64,000 nt of DNA from assembly GCF_028807635.1 (NCBI RefSeq), contig NZ_JARBAX010000001.1, positions 633,001 to 697,000 of the forward strand, written 5' to 3'. Shown piece by piece: positions 61,729 to 64,000 of the stretch. The notes under the pieces are model-generated. The model did not search any database. It was given only the letters and a program-made list of their open reading frames with translations, and had not been told where the DNA came from. A program made the position numbers and the translations under genes. Every line of letters begins with the position of its first letter. Position 1 is the first letter of the stretch. The DNA is from Streptomyces spiramyceticus (lineage in GTDB: Bacteria; Actinomycetota; Actinomycetes; Streptomycetales; Streptomycetaceae).

Positions 61729-63495
61729 CTACAGGTACTGCCCGGTGTTTGCCACGGTGTCGATGGAGCGTCCGGTGTCCGCGCCCTGCTTTCCGGTGAC
61801 AAGGGTGCGGATGAATACAATCCGCTCGCCCTTCTTTCCGGAGATCCTGGCCCAGTCGTCCGGGTTCGTGGTGTTCGGCAGGTCCTCGTTCTCCTTGAAC
61901 TCGTCCACGCAAGCCTGGAGGAGGTGGGAGACCCTGAGGCCCTTCTGATTCTGGTCGAGGAAGGCCTTGATGGCCATTTTCTTGGCCCGGTCGACGATGT
62001 TCTGGATCATCGCGCCGGAATTGAAGTCCTTGAAGTACAGGACTTCCTTGTCGCCGTTGGCGTACGTGACCTCGAGGAAGCGGTTCTCCTCGGACTCCGC
62101 GTACATCTGCTCGACGACCGACTGGATCATGCCGTGCACCGCGGCGTCCTTGGAGCCGCTGTGCTCGGACAGGTCGTCCGCGTGGAGCGGCAGCGTGGAC
62201 GTGAGGTACTTCGCGAAGATGTCCTTCGCCGCCTCGGCGTCCGGACGCTCGATCTTGATCTTCACGTCGAGCCGGCCCGGCCGCAGGATCGCCGGGTCGA
62301 TCATGTCTTCGCGGTTGGAGGCGCCGATGACGATGACGTTTTCCAGGCCCTCCACGCCGTCGATCTCGGCGAGCAGCTGCGGAACGATGGTGTTCTCCAC
62401 GTCCGAGCTGACACCGGAGCCACGGGTGCGGAAGAGGGACTCCATCTCGTCGAAGAAGACGATGACGGGGGTACCCTCGCTCGCCTTCTCCCGGGCACGC
62501 TGGAAGACGAGGCGGATGTGCCGCTCGGTCTCACCGACGTACTTGTTGAGGAGCTCGGGGCCCTTGATGTTGAGGAAGTAGCTCTTCCCCGCGGGCTGGC
62601 CGGTCACCTCGGCGACCTTCTTGGCAAGGGAGTTGGCGACGGCCTTCGCGATCAGCGTCTTGCCGCAACCGGGCGGACCGTAGAGCAGGATGCCCTTCGG
62701 GGGCCGCAGTTCGTGCTCCTTGAAGAGGTCGGGGTAGAGGTACGGAAGCTCGACCGCATCGCGGATCAGCTCGATCTGGTTGCCCAGGCCGCCGATCTTG
62801 GTGTAGTCGACGTCCGGGACCTCTTCGAGGACGAGCTCCTCGACCTCGCTCTTGGGGATGATCTCGTAGACGTAGCCGGAGCGGGGTTCGAGCAGCAGGG
62901 AGTCGCCGGGGCGGATGGTCGCGTCCAGCAGCGGCTCGGCGAGCCGCACCACCCGTTCCTCGTCGGTGTGCCCGAGCACCAGGGCTCGCTCGCCGTCCTC
63001 AAGGATCTCCTTGAGGGTGACGATTTCCCCGGCACGCTCGAACTCCATGGCCTCGACCACATTGAGGGCCTCGTTGAGCATGACTTCCTGGCCACGCCTG
63101 AGCTCTTCGAGCTCCACGCTGGGGCTGACGTTCACCCGTAGCTTGCGGCCACCGGTGAAGATGTCGGCCGTGCCGTCCTCATTCGCCAAGAGGAAGACAC
63201 CGAAGCCGGCAGGCGGCTGCGCGAGCCGGTCGACTTCTTCCTTGAGGGCCACGATCTGGTCGCGGGCCTCGCGGAGCGTGTTGGCGAGCCGCTCGTTCTG
63301 AGCGGACACGCCTGCCAAGTTGGTCTGCAGCTCGACGATCCGCTCTTCGAGAATCCTCGTGTGACGCGGAGAGTCGGCGAGCTTGCGGCGCAGGACGGCG
63401 ATTTCCTGCTCGAGATAGGCAACCTGGCCGGCGGGGTCCTCAGACCCTCGCCCCGGCCGGATGCCGCGGTTGATGTCGTCGTCGTGGGCTGCCAC
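61729..63495 (-). CDS. arc: Proteasome-activating AAA ATPase Arc (Mpa)
   Basis: The 588-residue protein has an N-terminal coiled coil ([27 protein letters not shown], about 22-80) that captures Pup, two OB-type domains (about 95-235), an AAA domain with Walker A GPPGCGKT (about 272) and Walker [11 protein letters not shown] (about 343), and the C-terminal GQYL that docks on the 20S alpha ring. GTG 63495 ([11 protein letters not shown]) follows GGAGGTGAGG; a start six residues earlier is less likely. Confidence 0.97.
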   Translation of the reverse strand: MAAHDDDINRGIRPGRGSEDPAGQVAYLEQEIAVLRRKLADSPRHTRILEERIVELQTNLAGVSAQNERLANTLREARDQIVALKEEVDRLAQPPAGFGVFLLANEDGTADIFTGGRKLRVNVSPSVELEELRRGQEVMLNEALNVVEAMEFERAGEIVTLKEILEDGERALVLGHTDEERVVRLAEPLLDATIRPGDSLLLEPRSGYVYEIIPKSEVEELVLEEVPDVDYTKIGGLGNQIELIRDAVELPYLYPDLFKEHELRPPKGILLYGPPGCGKTLIAKAVANSLAKKVAEVTGQPAGKSYFLNIKGPELLNKYVGETERHIRLVFQRAREKASEGTPVIVFFDEMESLFRTRGSGVSSDVENTIVPQLLAEIDGVEGLENVIVIGASNREDMIDPAILRPGRLDVKIKIERPDAEAAKDIFAKYLTSTLPLHADDLSEHSGSKDAAVHGMIQSVVEQMYAESEENRFLEVTYANGDKEVLYFKDFNSGAMIQNIVDRAKKMAIKAFLDQNQKGLRVSHLLQACVDEFKENEDLPNTTNPDDWARISGKKGERIVFIRTLVTGKQGADTGRSIDTVANTGQYL

Positions 63496-63737
63496 GGTCC
63501 TCACCTCCTCCAAGGGGAGCTGGACGCTTCCTGACCCTACCTGGGCGGGTGCTGGTTGAAACCCCTAGATCACAAAGACGGTCGGGGTGTGTCCGATCTT
63601 CACCCTTGCGTACTCCCTCACCTCTGGGGAATACCCACCCATCAACATCGGAAAGCGGGCGGTTGTATCGTCGAAGCGTTCAACACCCGTCAGGGCTGGC
63701 TCCAATTGCTACACCCGCGCAGGAAACGGCAGGAGAA

Positions 63738-64000
63738 ATGACCGTGCAGCAGAAGGCTCACACCGTCGAAGGCGCGCAGACCGGCGACCCGCTCGAGGTG
63801 TGGATCGACCAGGACCTCTGCACCGGCGACGGAATCTGCGTGCAGTACGCCCCCGACGTCTTCGAGCTCGACATCGACGGCCTGGCGTACGTGAAGAGCG
63901 CCGACGACGAGCTGTTGCAGAGCCCCGGCGCCACAACGCCCGTACCGCTGCCCCTTCTCCGCGACGTTGTGGACTCGGCGAAGGAGTGCCCGGGCGACTG
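63738..64000 (+). CDS. Ferredoxin, 3Fe-4S type (3' end beyond the window)
   Basis: The first 87 residues show the actinobacterial 3Fe-4S ferredoxin pattern: VWIDQDLCTGDGICVQYAPDVFEL with a first cluster Cys pair, and AKECPGD near the end, the C-P motif of the last ligand. Such ferredoxins feed electrons to P450s. It is divergent from arc. GGCAGGAGAA precedes ATG 63738. The 242-base gap from arc holds both promoters. Confidence 0.88.
   Translation, partial: MTVQQKAHTVEGAQTGDPLEVWIDQDLCTGDGICVQYAPDVFELDIDGLAYVKSADDELLQSPGATTPVPLPLLRDVVDSAKECPGD

Noticed and set aside
1..64000. CRISPR arrays, tRNA or rRNA genes, intact insertion sequences or integrases
   Set aside because: No regularly spaced direct repeats with spacers, no cloverleaf-like sequence with GGTTCGAATCC-type arms, and no transposase or integrase reading frame was recognised. 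The pafA duplication has no recombinase inside it, so calling it an integrative element would overstate the data.

Overview
The window is about 72% G+C with third-position G/C bias, uses GTG and TTG starts freely, and carries a mycobacterial-like proteasome locus, DUF1844, SseB, bldA-type TTA codons and typical streptomycete dispersed repeats. It is the core chromosome of a Streptomyces or close relative. The gene order pheS-pheT / kinase / trmH-like / rplT-rpmI-infC and arc-dop-pup-prcB-prcA-pafA-pafBC-tatA-tatC-helY matches what I remember for Streptomyces coelicolor (roughly SCO1590s-1650) and, for the second block, for Mycobacterium tuberculosis. No search could be run, so synteny statements rest on recall.

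Layout. 1-9.5 kb: end of an enolase-superfamily enzyme, a PucR regulator, an RsmC/RlmG-type methyltransferase, a degenerate histidine phosphatase, a MITE-like repeat, a head-to-head MocR regulator/DMT exporter pair whose start codons share CATG, a secreted glycoside hydrolase-like protein, 3-hydroxybutyryl-CoA dehydrogenase, and two neighbouring genes with TTA codons. 10-22 kb: a TPR developmental-type regulator, a SpoIIE-type phosphatase, pheST, a PAS histidine kinase, an rRNA methyltransferase, rplT-rpmI-infC (infC starts with AUC behind a structured leader with a terminator), DUF1844 and SseB. 22-27 kb: cell-envelope genes (a beta-lactamase-like serine hydrolase, a mycosin-like S8 protease, a proline-rich one-pass membrane protein) and a PLP-dependent aldolase/deaminase. 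27-34 kb: a likely ethanolamine/polyamine catabolic cluster (SDR, aldehyde dehydrogenase, GlnA4-like ligase, FadR-type regulator, APC permease, gamma-glutamyl hydrolase). 34-43 kb: regulators and transporters (LysR/TDT, XRE-cupin/metal receptor), an exonuclease, a siderophore-interacting protein behind an iron box, an ADP-ribosylglycohydrolase remnant, and a TetR/P450 pair.

43-64 kb is the Pup-proteasome neighbourhood, nearly all on the minus strand: ferredoxin, arc, dop, pup, prcB, prcA, a LacI/MFS pair, pafA, two FKBP isomerases, pafB, pafC, tatA, tatC and helY. Arc unfolds pupylated proteins for the PrcA/PrcB 20S core, PafA attaches Pup (ending Gly-Gly-Glu here, so already ligatable), Dop removes it, and PafBC is a DNA-damage regulator.

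The most unusual region is 51.5-54.0 kb. A second, broken pafA 3' end lies 2,462 bp from the intact one. It encodes the same last 62 residues with only synonymous differences, and is fused to a truncated FKBP lipoprotein gene. Between the copies sit a lipoprotein and a secreted matrixin-like metalloprotease. This looks like the scar of an allele-replacing insertion or tandem duplication inside the proteasome operon.
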